From positions 530,586 to 594,585 of the forward strand of contig NZ_JAUOZU010000001.1 of the NCBI RefSeq assembly GCF_030551875.1: a stretch of DNA of 64,000 bases. Direction: 5' to 3'. Positions 18,358 to 28,758 of this stretch are shown here, one piece after another (the first letter of the stretch is position 1; every line of letters starts with the position of its first letter). The translations under genes were made by a program, and so were the position numbers. The notes beneath the pieces are model-generated. The model worked only from the letters and a program-made list of their open reading frames with translations. It had not been told where the DNA came from and made no database searches. Source of the DNA: Fluviirhizobium alvei. Its GTDB lineage: Bacteria > Pseudomonadota > Alphaproteobacteria > Rhizobiales > Rhizobiaceae.

Positions 18358-20313
18358 TCAACCGGCAAAGGCAAGGAGGGGCGCATCATGCGCCCTTTCG
18401 GCGTTCCTGAGGATGAAGGCAGCGACGTCGGTGGCTGGCAGCGGCCGGCTGATCAGGTAGCCCTGCAGCGCATTGCAGCCATTCTGGCAGAAGAATTCGG
18501 CGGCCTCTTCCGTCTCCACGCCTTCTGCCACGACATCGAGCTGCAGCGATTGCGCGAGCGTCGTGATCGAGCGAACGATCTCGCCCAGATTGCAGGAATG
18601 CGAGCTGAACGCCTTGGCAAAGGACTGGTCGATCTTGAGACTGTCGAACTTGAATTTCCAGAGATAGGAAAGGCTGGAATAGCCGGAGCCGAAATCATCG
18701 AGCGCGGTGCGAAAGCCGAGTGCGCGGATCGCCTCGAGCTGGCTCATGATGTCGGGACTTTCCGATAGAAGCACATTTTCGGTCACCTCAAGCACAACCC
18801 GCCGCGGGGAGATGCCGGTTTCCCTCAAAGCCTGTTCGAGGATCGCCAAAAGCGGGCTGCCATTGTTTTCCTGAGGCGCAAATTGGCGCGGCGACAGGTT
18901 GATGTTGACGGAAACATGTTCCGGCCAGGTTGCGGCAAAGCGCATCGCCTCATGGAGCACCTGTTCGCCGATCGCGCAGATCAGCTTCTGGTCTTCGGCC
19001 ATCGGGATGAAGAGAGACGGCGAAATCAGGTTGCCTTCACCATCCTTCAGCCGCAGAAGTGCCTCGAACGAACGGATTTCTCCCGATACTCCATCGACAA
19101 CCGGTTGATAATGCAGTTCGAAACTGCGGTTCGCCAGCGCCTGCCGCAGCACCTTCTCGATGCGGCGCCGTTCGAGCCGGCATTGCTGCAACTCGGCGCT
19201 GAACAGTTCGCAGCGGTTCCGGCCCTGCTGTTTGGCGTGATAGAGCGCCTCATCCGCCTTCAGGATGACGGAATCGAGATCTTCGCCTGTTTCGGATATG
19301 GCGCAGCCGACGCTGGCGCTGAAAGAGAGGTTATGGTTGCCATAGGGCAGTGGTTGCGCGAGTGTTTCGACAACGGAACGTCCCAGTGCGACCGGGTTGC
19401 TATTTGGCATGTGCAAACGGCCGGCCATGATGAACTCGTCGCCGCCGAGACGTGCGACAAGATGGGCGCCATCGACGAGGCCGGAGAGACGTCGACCGAC
19501 TTCGAAAATGACGGCGTCGCCGGCGCCATGGCCGAACTCGTCATTGATTTCCTTGAAATGGTCGACATCGATCACGAGAACGAAGTAGCGACCGTTTCCC
19601 GCCGCCAGCCGGTGGCCCAGTTCCATGAAGCGACCACGGTTGAGAAGCCCGGTCATGCTGTCCGTATAGGCCATGGTGGTCACATGGTCGAACAGTCGCC
19701 TCTGGTCTTTCTGGCGCTTTCGGGTCTGAAAACTCAACCAGGCCAGCGCGGCCACGATCACCAGCGAAAAGAGGTTGCGGAACCACATCAGGCGCGACAG
19801 CATCTTGTCGACAGCCGCGAGGTCACGATCGACATCACGGCGTATTTCGAGCATGGCGCGCGAATGGCCAGTTGCGGATGGAACGGAGATGATCAGGCGC
19901 AGGAGACGCCCGTTTTCACCATTCAGGACCCGGTGGATGACCCTGGTCGGATCCTGCCGCAATTGTTCGGCAGCCGATCGCGCGAAGGCATCGCGGGCGG
20001 TCGACATGTCATAGAGCTCGATATCGAACTGAGACCGTGAACGGCGGTGATTGGGCTGATGCGGTTTTGTAAGATCCGAGTTGAGATGCAGGCCGATATT
20101 GCGCGCGATGATGGTGGTGCTGGAGATCAATGTCTCCATTGTCGTGCGTTGAACTGCGCGGGAAACAAAGTAATTGGCGATCGTTGACGAGATCAAAAGG
20201 ATCAGGGCCACGCCGACGACAACATGCATGGATAGCCAGCTGTCGATAGGCGCACGCTTGACCGGAATTCCTCCGGTCTGCGGGTTCAGGAGCGGGGGTG
20301 CCAACTTGCTCAT
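18358..20313 (-). CDS. Membrane GGDEF-EAL protein (cyclic-di-GMP turnover)
   Basis: A 651-residue inner-membrane signalling protein. One membrane segment lies at about 31-50 (VVVGVALILLISSTIANYFV), a periplasmic sensor loop at about 51-178, a second membrane segment at about 181-195, then a GGDEF domain with an intact GGDEF motif (ARLGGDEFIM, residues 290-294) and an EAL domain with SFEALLRLKDGEG, NINLSPRQF, LDDFGSGYSSL and AEGVETEEAAEFF. Both active sites look complete, so it could make or degrade c-di-GMP; the net activity cannot be read from sequence. It converges with the RTX gene, 11 bp apart, and is divergent from ccrM. Confidence 0.92.
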   Translation of the reverse strand: MSKLAPPLLNPQTGGIPVKRAPIDSWLSMHVVVGVALILLISSTIANYFVSRAVQRTTMETLISSTTIIARNIGLHLNSDLTKPHQPNHRRSRSQFDIELYDMSTARDAFARSAAEQLRQDPTRVIHRVLNGENGRLLRLIISVPSATGHSRAMLEIRRDVDRDLAAVDKMLSRLMWFRNLFSLVIVAALAWLSFQTRKRQKDQRRLFDHVTTMAYTDSMTGLLNRGRFMELGHRLAAGNGRYFVLVIDVDHFKEINDEFGHGAGDAVIFEVGRRLSGLVDGAHLVARLGGDEFIMAGRLHMPNSNPVALGRSVVETLAQPLPYGNHNLSFSASVGCAISETGEDLDSVILKADEALYHAKQQGRNRCELFSAELQQCRLERRRIEKVLRQALANRSFELHYQPVVDGVSGEIRSFEALLRLKDGEGNLISPSLFIPMAEDQKLICAIGEQVLHEAMRFAATWPEHVSVNINLSPRQFAPQENNGSPLLAILEQALRETGISPRRVVLEVTENVLLSESPDIMSQLEAIRALGFRTALDDFGSGYSSLSYLWKFKFDSLKIDQSFAKAFSSHSCNLGEIVRSITTLAQSLQLDVVAEGVETEEAAEFFCQNGCNALQGYLISRPLPATDVAAFILRNAERAHDAPLLAFAG

Positions 20314-20530
20314 CGATCTGCCGTTGATTGCCAGTCTCTTGCCGAAAAATGTCGGTCGTTATTTCAATCCACCTAACAAAGTCGTTGTTAAATAACGATG
20401 AAATCGATGAATTTGCATCGTTCTGAAACGCAACACCTGTCATCAGGGTTAAGGAAACATTTCTAGCGCCAACGTGAACGTCACCCAGGCAAGGATCGAA
20501 GACCGCTTACGCTTGCATATTTTGATTTTT

Positions 20531-20581
20531 TTCCCGAACCGGGAAAATCCTTCAGCCTTTGGTAACCAACATCGGTAACCA
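20531..20581 (+). promoter_or_regulatory. Candidate regulatory sites upstream of ccrM
   Basis: In the roughly 300-bp gap between the GGDEF-EAL gene and ccrM lie a palindrome TTCCCG-AAC-CGGGAA (20531-20545) and two direct copies of GGTAACCA (20561-20568 and 20574-20581) spaced 13 bp start to start. ccrM is CtrA-controlled in relatives, but the spacing does not match the canonical TTAA-N7-TTAA box, so the factor is open. Confidence 0.35.
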
Positions 20582-20584
20582 TAA

Positions 20585-21757
<1,173 letters not shown>

Positions 21758-21930
21758 CCTCCAGGCCGTCTCCCCATCCTCAATTCTGCCGTATCCGGTT
21801 TCGTACTCCAGTCCCGGAAAGGCACTCGGCCCGGACCGCGCCAAAGCGCTCCGGGCCGTGTTTTCTATCTGTCAGGAAGCCGCAAAACCGGGGCGGTGGA
21901 CTGGTTTAGCAGAAGCATTCGGTTGGATGG

Positions 21931-22060
21931 CTCTTCTCCCCTCGGGGAGAAGATGTCCGAAGGACAGATGAGGGGGGGAGCCCTCCAGACACCTGTCACT
22001 TCGCCGCAATCCCCCTCATCCGGCGCTATCGCGCCACCTTCTCCCCGCTGGGGAGAAGAG
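21931..22060. repeat. Palindromic intergenic repeat element
   Basis: This 130-bp element has CTCTTCTCCCC at the left end and GGGGAGAAGAG at the right. Each arm also folds on itself (TCTTCTCCCCTCGGGGAGAAGA on the left, CTTCTCCCCGCTGGGGAGAAG on the right), and GATGAGGGGG near 21968 pairs with CCCCCTCATC at 22011-22020. It fills most of the 360-bp space between ccrM and the next gene. This pattern is typical of multicopy rhizobial intergenic repeats; no gene is seen. Confidence 0.75.
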
Positions 22061-22117
22061 TTCACCACGCTTCAACTCGTATTGCGTCCCCGAAGCCGGA
22101 CAAAATCTATCTGCCCG

Positions 22118-22300
22118 TTACCGGCGTTCGCCGGGCCGTTCCGCCTGCGGGCGTTTAAGCGTGACGCCTTCGATTTCCGCGAGCGCTTTCCAATCGAGGC
22201 ATCCGGCCCCCTCCGAACAGGCGTTGCAATCGCTGCAGCTCGAAACAACCGAACCGTTGACAGTATCCGAATGGGGCAAGTCGCGAACGAAGAGGGTCAT
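22118..22300 (-). CDS. Small Cys-rich protein translationally linked to the aldolase gene
   Basis: A 60-residue ORF (MTLFVRDLPHSDTVNG...) with a cysteine cluster SSCSDCNACSEGAGC: Cys 22, 25, 28 and 34, spacing C-x2-C-x2-C-x5-C, suggestive of Zn or Fe-S binding. An AAGGA lies 9 bases before the ATG, and the ATG is only 5 bases past the stop of the class II aldolase gene. The tail is Arg/Glu-rich. I do not recognise a family. Real-gene support comes from the ribosome site, tight spacing and the regular cysteine spacing; short length keeps the confidence moderate. Confidence 0.55.
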   Translation of the reverse strand: MTLFVRDLPHSDTVNGSVVSSCSDCNACSEGAGCLDWKALAEIEGVTLKRPQAERPGERR

Positions 22301-22305
22301 GGCAT

Positions 22306-23052
22306 TCAATCCTTGTAGGAGGGATCGGTCGCGTCGAGACGCGATTTGAGATAGGCGAAATGCTCGAATGCCATGCCGCGATAATCGTCCCAGCCGGCGG
22401 CGGTCTTTTCGGCGACCTCGTCGGAGAGCACATTGAGCGGCTGACCGGTCGAATAGGCCAGGATCTGGGTCTGCGCCGCCCGTTCGAAGAAATAGAGATC
22501 CTCGAAGGCTTCGGCGACGGTCTGGCCGGCGCAGGCCACACCGTGATTGCCCATCATCAGCGTCTTGTGATTGCCGAGCGATTGCACGAGCCGCATGCCT
22601 TCCGCATCCTCGTCGGCAATGCCGCCGAAGCCGAGATCGACACCGGTGCGGTTGAAGAAACGCGCCGTGTTGTTGTCGAGCGGCTTGAGCGTCGGATCCT
22701 TCAGCGTCGACAAAGCCGTCGAATAGGGCGGGTGGCAATGAAGGAGCACCCGCACCGAAGGCCGTTTTCGGTGGATCGTGCCATGTACGGTCCAGGCCGA
22801 CGCATCCGGCGCATTGGGACCCGTCATCACGTCCGGATCGTCGGCATTCAGGAGCAGCAGGTCGCTGGCCCGGATCGACCCGAAATGTTTCCATTTCGGG
22901 TTCATCAGGAAGGTCTTGCCATCGGCTGAGACAGCAGCGCTGAAATGGTTTCCGACCGATTCATGCCAGCCGAACTCGACCGCCAGCCGGAAGGCGGCGG
23001 CGAGATCGATGCGCAGCTGAATCAGGTCGTCGCCCGAAAGATCGCCCGTCAT
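22306..23052 (-). CDS. Class II aldolase/adducin-family protein
   Basis: A 248-residue zinc-dependent class II aldolase-fold enzyme. NHFSAAVSADGKTFLMNPKW holds the phosphate/substrate loop, VLLHCHPPYSTAL supplies the metal-binding His-x-His, and MMGNHGVACAGQTVAEAFED provides the third His. The catalytic Glu of fuculose aldolase (about position 73) is not obvious, so it may be a decarboxylase or another variant. The start at 23052 overlaps the TGA of the upstream dioxygenase gene as ATGA; longer in-frame extension is non-coding-like. Operon with the dioxygenase and the small Cys protein; the joint pathway is unknown. Confidence 0.85.
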   Translation of the reverse strand: MTGDLSGDDLIQLRIDLAAAFRLAVEFGWHESVGNHFSAAVSADGKTFLMNPKWKHFGSIRASDLLLLNADDPDVMTGPNAPDASAWTVHGTIHRKRPSVRVLLHCHPPYSTALSTLKDPTLKPLDNNTARFFNRTGVDLGFGGIADEDAEGMRLVQSLGNHKTLMMGNHGVACAGQTVAEAFEDLYFFERAAQTQILAYSTGQPLNVLSDEVAEKTAAGWDDYRGMAFEHFAYLKSRLDATDPSYKD

Positions 23053-24185
23053 TTGAAACGGCCTTCCGAGACCAGCGCGCGGTAGGTCGAGCGCATTTCG
23101 CCGCGGTCGGCATAGCAGCCGCGCAGGTAGCGGTCGCCGCTGGTGGCCGAGTAGGCCGAACGGCCATGCACGATGCGGTGATTGTCGAACACGATGCATT
23201 CGGTGGCTTCGAGCCGGAAGCGCATCAGATATTTGTCGGACTGCAGCATGCGGCCGAAGCGGCAGAAGGCCGGGTAATACTTGTCGAGGAAGGCCTGGTC
23301 GAGATCGAAAATGTCGGCCATGTGCTGGCTGATCGTGACGCCCGAGACTTCGCCATGCTGGTCGAGTTCGATCACCCGCTGGCGCGAGCGCATGTCATAG
23401 GTGTCATGCTCGCAGTAATAAGGGATCTCGGTTTCCGACAGCAGCTTGAAATCGTCCGGGAACTGTTCGCGCAGATCATTGGCCACAGCAACGCCATCGA
23501 GGAACAGGTTCTGGCCGCCCTCGACACTGTTGGCGCGCACATGCAGGAACTGCACGCCCGGCGCCACGTCTTCCGCCGGCGTATCGGTATGCATTTCGAG
23601 CGCCTTGGCAGTGTAGGCGAGGTTGGTCGGCTTGATATGCGTCTTGACGTCGAAATATTCGCCGAAGAAGGTCGGTCGTACATGGCCCATCAGGCGCACG
23701 AGATCGGTCAGGCCCTCATGGCTGTCCGGCATCGCGGTAACGATCGCAACACCTTCGACGATCATTGCCTCGAGCCAGGCGGCCACCGCCTTCTTGTCTG
23801 CCATCAGCGTCGCATGGTCGAAACGGGCGATATCCGGATAATGGTCTGAATACCAGGCGCGGCGCGGCAGGTCGGCCGGGTCGTGGCGCACCTTGCCTTC
23901 GCTATACTGGCCGAGCCAGGCGAGATCATAGCGGCTCTTGTGGCCATCGCCGGCCCAGGTGATCGCGAGCGCGCCGTCTTCGATTGCTGCTTCCGCGGGC
24001 TTGGGCGCCGCATCGAGATGGAAAATGTCGAACACGCGTTCGCGCGTCTGGCTGTCGAACGAACTCGCGCAATTGTCGCGCAGCCAGTAATAATTGAAAT
24101 AGCCGGTCTTGCCGTTGGGCAGGGCAACCTCAAGGCCGTTTTCCTTCAACGTGAGAGCCGAGGGGTTGGTGACGCGAGCGTCCAT
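23049..24185 (-). CDS. Gamma-butyrobetaine hydroxylase-like Fe(II)/2-oxoglutarate dioxygenase
   Basis: A 378-residue member of the TauD/GBBH family. The N-terminal DUF971-like domain (NGKTGYFNYYWLRDNC) precedes the jelly-roll oxygenase. Iron ligands are visible as LEMHTDTP (His-x-Asp) and NHRIVHGRSAYS (distal His), with an Arg-rich 2-oxoglutarate contact near SGDRYLRGCY. The Zn-binding cysteines of the N-terminal domain in classical GBBH are largely missing (DNCASSFDSQTRER retains only the first). The start at 24185 has AAAAGGA 8-9 bases upstream. Known relatives make carnitine from gamma-butyrobetaine or hydroxylate trimethyllysine; substrate here is open. Confidence 0.85.
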   Translation of the reverse strand: MDARVTNPSALTLKENGLEVALPNGKTGYFNYYWLRDNCASSFDSQTRERVFDIFHLDAAPKPAEAAIEDGALAITWAGDGHKSRYDLAWLGQYSEGKVRHDPADLPRRAWYSDHYPDIARFDHATLMADKKAVAAWLEAMIVEGVAIVTAMPDSHEGLTDLVRLMGHVRPTFFGEYFDVKTHIKPTNLAYTAKALEMHTDTPAEDVAPGVQFLHVRANSVEGGQNLFLDGVAVANDLREQFPDDFKLLSETEIPYYCEHDTYDMRSRQRVIELDQHGEVSGVTISQHMADIFDLDQAFLDKYYPAFCRFGRMLQSDKYLMRFRLEATECIVFDNHRIVHGRSAYSATSGDRYLRGCYADRGEMRSTYRALVSEGRFK

Positions 24186-24315
24186 GAATTCATTCCTTTT
24201 CAACTTATGTAATGTTGCGGCGCACTTACCAATCGCCTGCTGATATCTGGACGATAATTCCGATTTCGGTTAGGGAGAATATGGGAAATGTTAAATTTAA
24301 TATAAGCATGGTGTT

Positions 24316-25215
24316 ATGATGCCAGATCGCCTGTTGCCCCCCTTGCGGCTGTTGACCGTGTTCGAGACGGTGCTGCGTGCCGGCAACATCCAGCGGGCGG
24401 CAGCCGAGCTCAATGTCACCCAGCCGGCTGTCAGTCAGGCGCTGAAGGCGCTGGAGGATTATGTCGGGCTCAGGCTACTCGATCGCAGCACGCGACCGGC
24501 GACACTCACCGAGGCGGGACGCATCCTGCAGATCGGCGTGACAGAGGGGCTTGATCGCATCGCCGAAGCTGTCGAACAAGTCCGCAATCTCGACCGGGCG
24601 GCTGGGCAATCGGTCACCATCGCCTGTTCGGTCGGCACCGCCACCTATTGGCTGATGCCGCGTCTGGCCGGTTTTTACACCGAACAGCCCGATATCGCCG
24701 TCAACGTTATGACCACGCCCGGCTCGCCCGAATTCCAGCCGGGCATGGATCTCGCCATCCGCTACGGCACCGGCAACTGGAAGGATGGCCGCATCGTCAA
24801 GCTGTTCGACGAGCGGGTGGTGCCGGTCTGCAGTCCCGATCTCGCCGCCGAAATCGGTGGCGAAGCCGGCCTCTTACGGGCGACACTTCTCCATGTCCGC
24901 AGCAGCGACCGCAGCTGGTTGACCTGGAAGGACTATTTCGACCTCAACAACCTGCCGGAAAACCGCACGCTCGGCCGCTATTTCACCAACTATATCCAGG
25001 CCACGCAGGCCGCCCTTTCGGGCCAGGGGGTAATGCTGGGCTGGGAATCCAACACCGGCGATCTCGTGCGCGAAGGCCGGCTGGTGACCCTGGGCGGCAC
25101 GCCCATGGTGCCGAAGGAAGCGTTCTATCTCGTGGTGCCGGACCGGCGCGACCGCAAACCGGCAAGCGATCTCCTCGAAGCCTGGATCAGGCGGATCGCT
25201 GCCGGGCATGGATAG
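24316..25215 (+). CDS. LysR-family regulator (GcvA-like)
   Basis: A 299-residue regulator. The HTH is GNIQRAAAELNVTQPAVSQAL followed by KALEDYVGLRLLDRSTRPATL (about residues 24-64), and the effector domain begins near residue 93 (QSVTIACSVGTATYWLMPRL). The overall pattern FQPGMDLAIRYGTGNW and VPVCSPDLA is that of the GcvA group. It is divergent from the dioxygenase/aldolase operon over about 130 bp and most likely regulates it; the ligand is unknown. ATG codons at 24316 and 24319 are both possible. Confidence 0.9.
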   Translation: MMPDRLLPPLRLLTVFETVLRAGNIQRAAAELNVTQPAVSQALKALEDYVGLRLLDRSTRPATLTEAGRILQIGVTEGLDRIAEAVEQVRNLDRAAGQSVTIACSVGTATYWLMPRLAGFYTEQPDIAVNVMTTPGSPEFQPGMDLAIRYGTGNWKDGRIVKLFDERVVPVCSPDLAAEIGGEAGLLRATLLHVRSSDRSWLTWKDYFDLNNLPENRTLGRYFTNYIQATQAALSGQGVMLGWESNTGDLVREGRLVTLGGTPMVPKEAFYLVVPDRRDRKPASDLLEAWIRRIAAGHG

Positions 25216-25239
25216 GGTCAGGCAAAAGAAAACAGCACC

Positions 25240-28200
25240 TCAAGCCGCGTCAATCAGTCGTTCAGCAGTTTGCAGATCGACGCTCACGAGGGTGGAAACG
25301 CCCTGTTCGGCCATGGTCACGCCATAGAGGCGGTTCATGCGCGCCATGGTGATCGGATTGTGGGTAATCACCAGAAAGCGCGTTTCGGTGGTGGAGGCCA
25401 TCTCGTCGAGCAGGTTGCAATAGCGTTCGACATTATGGTCGTCGAGCGGCGCATCGACTTCGTCCAGGACGCAGATCGGCGCCGGATTGGTGAGAAACAC
25501 GGCAAAGATCAGCGCCATGGCGGTCAGCGCCTGTTCGCCGCCGGAAAGCAGCGTCATCGTCTGCGGCTTCTTGCCGGGCGGGCGAGCGAGAATTTCAAGC
25601 CCCGCTTCCAAGGGATCGTCGCTCTCGATCAGCTGCAACTCCGCCTCTCCACCGTTGAACAGGTGGGTGAAGAGCCGCTTGAACTGGCTGTTGACCTCAT
25701 CGAAGGCGGCCATCAACCGTTCACGGCCCTCGCGATTGAGATTCTGGATCGCCGAACGCAGCTTCTTGATCGCATCGATCACATCATCGCGTTCCTTGAT
25801 CAGCGCCTCGAGCCGTTCGCTGAGTTCAGCCTGTTCTTCTTCGGCGCGCAGGTTGACGGCACCCAGCCTTTCGCGCTCCATCTTCAGCCGTTCGAGATCG
25901 ATCTCGATGCCGCGAATGTCAGGCAGGGGAGCATCCGGCGCCAATCCCGTCAGCCGCAACACTTCGTGCGGCGCGCAACTCAGCACTTCGCGGATGCGGA
26001 CCTCCTGGGCAATCCGCCATTCGCGGGCCGAAACCAGCCGTTCCTCGATGCGGCCGCGCTTTTCGCGCGCTTCGGCAAGGGCAGCAAGCGCTGAGGATGC
26101 GCGGCGATCGGCTTCGCGTTCCTTGTTTTCCTGCAGCGCCAGCTGGTCGGCAGCGGCCTTGCGGGCGGCGTCCGCCTTGCCGATTTCGGCCACGAGGGCG
26201 CGCCTGCGCTCCTCGAACTCTTCCGGCGCGGCCATGAGATCCTCAAGCTCGATGCGTGCTTCTTCCTCTCGGCCGACCAGCGTCTCGATCTGATGCGCGG
26301 CAGAGGCTTCGCGCTCATGCCACAGCTGGCGTTCCGAGGCGATTGCCGTCAGCCGCCGGCGCCGCGCCTCGTTCTCGCGCGTTTCGGCCTCGTGGGCGGC
26401 GCGTGCTTCGGCCAGTGCCATGCGCTTTTCCGCCACCAGCAGACCCTGCTGCCGCAGCCGGAACTCGAGGCCGGTCAGGTCGGGCGCCTCGGCAAGGGCT
26501 ATGCGCGCATCCTCCTCGGCAATGGTCAGTTCCTCGAGGGAGGTTTCGATCGTGTCGGCCTGTTGCACGATCACGTCCTTGCGGCGGGTGAGATCGGCAC
26601 TCGCCTTCTCCGCCTCCGCCAGCGCCTCGCGGGCTTCGGCAAGTTTGCGGGAGAGCAGCCTCAGACCGTCGCGGGCATGGGTGAGCGCCATCTCGCGATC
26701 GCGCGTTGCTAGGGCAGCCGCTTCCTGCCGCTCGCTCGCCTCTTCGAGCACATAGCGTGCCTCTTCGCTCTCGGCCTCGAGAGCCGCGAGCCGGTTGCGT
26801 TGCTGCAGGCGAAGGGCTGCCGCACTCGGGGCACCCGCCTTGGTCTCGTGTCCGTCCCAGCGGAAGACGCGGCCCTCGCGCGTCACCAGCCGCTGGCCTG
26901 TCGAAAGAAACGGTTTCAGCCGTTCGCCGGTTGAATCGTCGACCAGACCGATCTGCGCCAGTCGGCGCGCGAGTTCCGGCGGTGCCTTCACATGGTTGCC
27001 GAACGGTTCGGCGCCGGAGGGCAGCGCAGGATCGGCATCGGCCGGTCCCGGCATCGACCAGAAGGCCGGCGCTTCCGGATCAAGCGCCGAATCGAGATCT
27101 TCGCCGAGCACGGCGCCAAGGGCGGCTTCGAGGCCACGGGCGGCAGTGATCCGTTCGGCGACAGCGGCAAAGGCTGAGCTGCCGGTGGCGGCCAACATCT
27201 TTTCGATCGTGCGGGCTTCGGTTTCCAGCATCTGCAGCCGGGCGCGAGCCTGCTCGACCGGCTTGCGTGCTTCGAGTTCGCGTGTCCGAGCATCGGCGAG
27301 TGCCTGTTCGGCCTCGGCCTGGCGCCCTTCGCCATCCTCATAGGCGATTTCCGCTCCTTCGAGATCGCTGCGCCTCTCTTCGGGATCGGGCAGGGCGGCG
27401 AGTTTGATGTCGATCTGGTCGAGCTCGGCGCGAACCTCCTCGCGCTGGCGTTCGAGCCTGAGCTTGCGTTGCGAGAGATCGGCGAGGAACCGTTCAAGCT
27501 GCTGGCGGCTGGCGGCAGCCTCGGCACGTTCGGCCGTCAGCGCTTCCATCGCTGCCTCTTCCGCCGAAACATCGGCGGTGGCGTCGCGCAATGTTTCGGC
27601 CAACGTCTCGGCGCGTTCGGCTGCATCTTCCAGCATCTGGCGCAGCTCTGCCTCTTCCTCGTCAAGCGCAGAAAGCATGCGGCTGTTGCCGGCGATCAGC
27701 TGGCGCTCGCGCGAAATATCGGCGGAAAGCTGGGCGATGCGGCGTTCGAGATCCTGCCGGCGGCTGTCGAGACGCTTGGCATCCTCGTCAAGCTGGGTGC
27801 GGGCGATCGTCAGGCGCTGCAGGGCGGCGGCGGCTCGTGCTTCGGCATCGCGCAGGTCCGGCAGGCGCAGGCCTTCGATCGCCTGGTCCTTGGCGGCCTG
27901 CATCTGCTCCTGCGCCTTTTCGGCCACATCGTTGGTCGCCTGGTTGAGCGCGCTCTCGGCCTCGCCTTCGGCCTGCTTGGCCTGCGCCCAGCGGATATGC
28001 AGGAGCTTGGCTTCTTCGGCCCGGATGGAGGCCGAAAGCTGCTTGAACCGGTTGGCCTGGCGCGCCTGGCGCTTGAGGCTTTCGATCTGGCTCGAAAGCG
28101 TCGCGGTCACATCTTCCAGCCGCTCGAGATTGGTCTCGGCCGCCCGCATCCTGAGTTCCGCTTCATGACGGCGCGAATGCAGGCCGGAAATGCCGGCGGC

Positions 28201-28698
28201 CTCTTCGAGCAACTGCCGGCGCGCCTGCGGCTTGGCCTGGATCAGTTCGCCGATGCGGCCCTGGCCGACCATGGCAGGCGAGCGAGCACCCGTGGAGGCA
28301 TCGGCAAACAGAAGCTGCACGTCACGCGCACGCGCTTCCTTGCCGTTGATGCGATAGACCGATCCCTGTTCGCGTTCGATGCGACGGCTCACCTGCAATT
28401 CGTCGGCATCGTTGAAGGCGGCCGGTGCGCGGCGCTCGCCATTGTCGATGAAGAGGCCCACTTCCGCCGTGTTGCGGGCGGGACGCTGACCCGAGCCCGA
28501 GAAGATCACGTCATCCATGCCCGAGGCGCGCATGTTCTTGTAGGAATTCTCGCCCATCACCCAGCGCAGCGCTTCGACCAGGTTCGACTTGCCGCAACCG
28601 TTCGGCCCGACGACGCCGGTCAGGCCGGGCTCGATCAGGAACTCCGAAGGTTCGACGAAGGATTTGAAGCCGGTCAGGCGCAGTTTGGTGAATTTCAT
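25240..28698 (-). CDS. smc: Chromosome segregation protein SMC
   Basis: A 1152-residue condensin ATPase. Walker A is GLTGVVGPNGCGKSNLVEAL (about residues 28-47), followed by long coiled coils (residues about 170-500 and 650-990) with a hinge near 515-620 (GAEPFGNHVKAPPELARRL and neighbours). The C-terminal head carries the signature LLSGGEQALTAMALIFAV and Walker B PICVLDEVDAPLDDHN. Length is normal. Its ATP-driven loop extrusion compacts and separates chromosomes. It is the last gene of a leftward group with DsbA-like and DciA-like genes, an order seen in many rhizobia, though a 315-bp spacer with a terminator and a palindromic repeat separates it from dsbA. Confidence 0.96.
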   Translation of the reverse strand: MKFTKLRLTGFKSFVEPSEFLIEPGLTGVVGPNGCGKSNLVEALRWVMGENSYKNMRASGMDDVIFSGSGQRPARNTAEVGLFIDNGERRAPAAFNDADELQVSRRIEREQGSVYRINGKEARARDVQLLFADASTGARSPAMVGQGRIGELIQAKPQARRQLLEEAAGISGLHSRRHEAELRMRAAETNLERLEDVTATLSSQIESLKRQARQANRFKQLSASIRAEEAKLLHIRWAQAKQAEGEAESALNQATNDVAEKAQEQMQAAKDQAIEGLRLPDLRDAEARAAAALQRLTIARTQLDEDAKRLDSRRQDLERRIAQLSADISRERQLIAGNSRMLSALDEEEAELRQMLEDAAERAETLAETLRDATADVSAEEAAMEALTAERAEAAASRQQLERFLADLSQRKLRLERQREEVRAELDQIDIKLAALPDPEERRSDLEGAEIAYEDGEGRQAEAEQALADARTRELEARKPVEQARARLQMLETEARTIEKMLAATGSSAFAAVAERITAARGLEAALGAVLGEDLDSALDPEAPAFWSMPGPADADPALPSGAEPFGNHVKAPPELARRLAQIGLVDDSTGERLKPFLSTGQRLVTREGRVFRWDGHETKAGAPSAAALRLQQRNRLAALEAESEEARYVLEEASERQEAAALATRDREMALTHARDGLRLLSRKLAEAREALAEAEKASADLTRRKDVIVQQADTIETSLEELTIAEEDARIALAEAPDLTGLEFRLRQQGLLVAEKRMALAEARAAHEAETRENEARRRRLTAIASERQLWHEREASAAHQIETLVGREEEARIELEDLMAAPEEFEERRRALVAEIGKADAARKAAADQLALQENKEREADRRASSALAALAEAREKRGRIEERLVSAREWRIAQEVRIREVLSCAPHEVLRLTGLAPDAPLPDIRGIEIDLERLKMERERLGAVNLRAEEEQAELSERLEALIKERDDVIDAIKKLRSAIQNLNREGRERLMAAFDEVNSQFKRLFTHLFNGGEAELQLIESDDPLEAGLEILARPPGKKPQTMTLLSGGEQALTAMALIFAVFLTNPAPICVLDEVDAPLDDHNVERYCNLLDEMASTTETRFLVITHNPITMARMNRLYGVTMAEQGVSTLVSVDLQTAERLIDAA

Positions 28699-28758
28699 GC
28701 GGCCACCATATCGCTGGTGATAGCTAGACCATTCACCAAATGCTTTCGGCGTTCAATG

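Noticed and set aside
22306..23199. Longer N-terminus for the class II aldolase protein
   Set aside because: The extra 49 residues lie in the dioxygenase coding sequence and read as Arg/Pro-rich noise; the ATGA junction at 23052 is the natural start.
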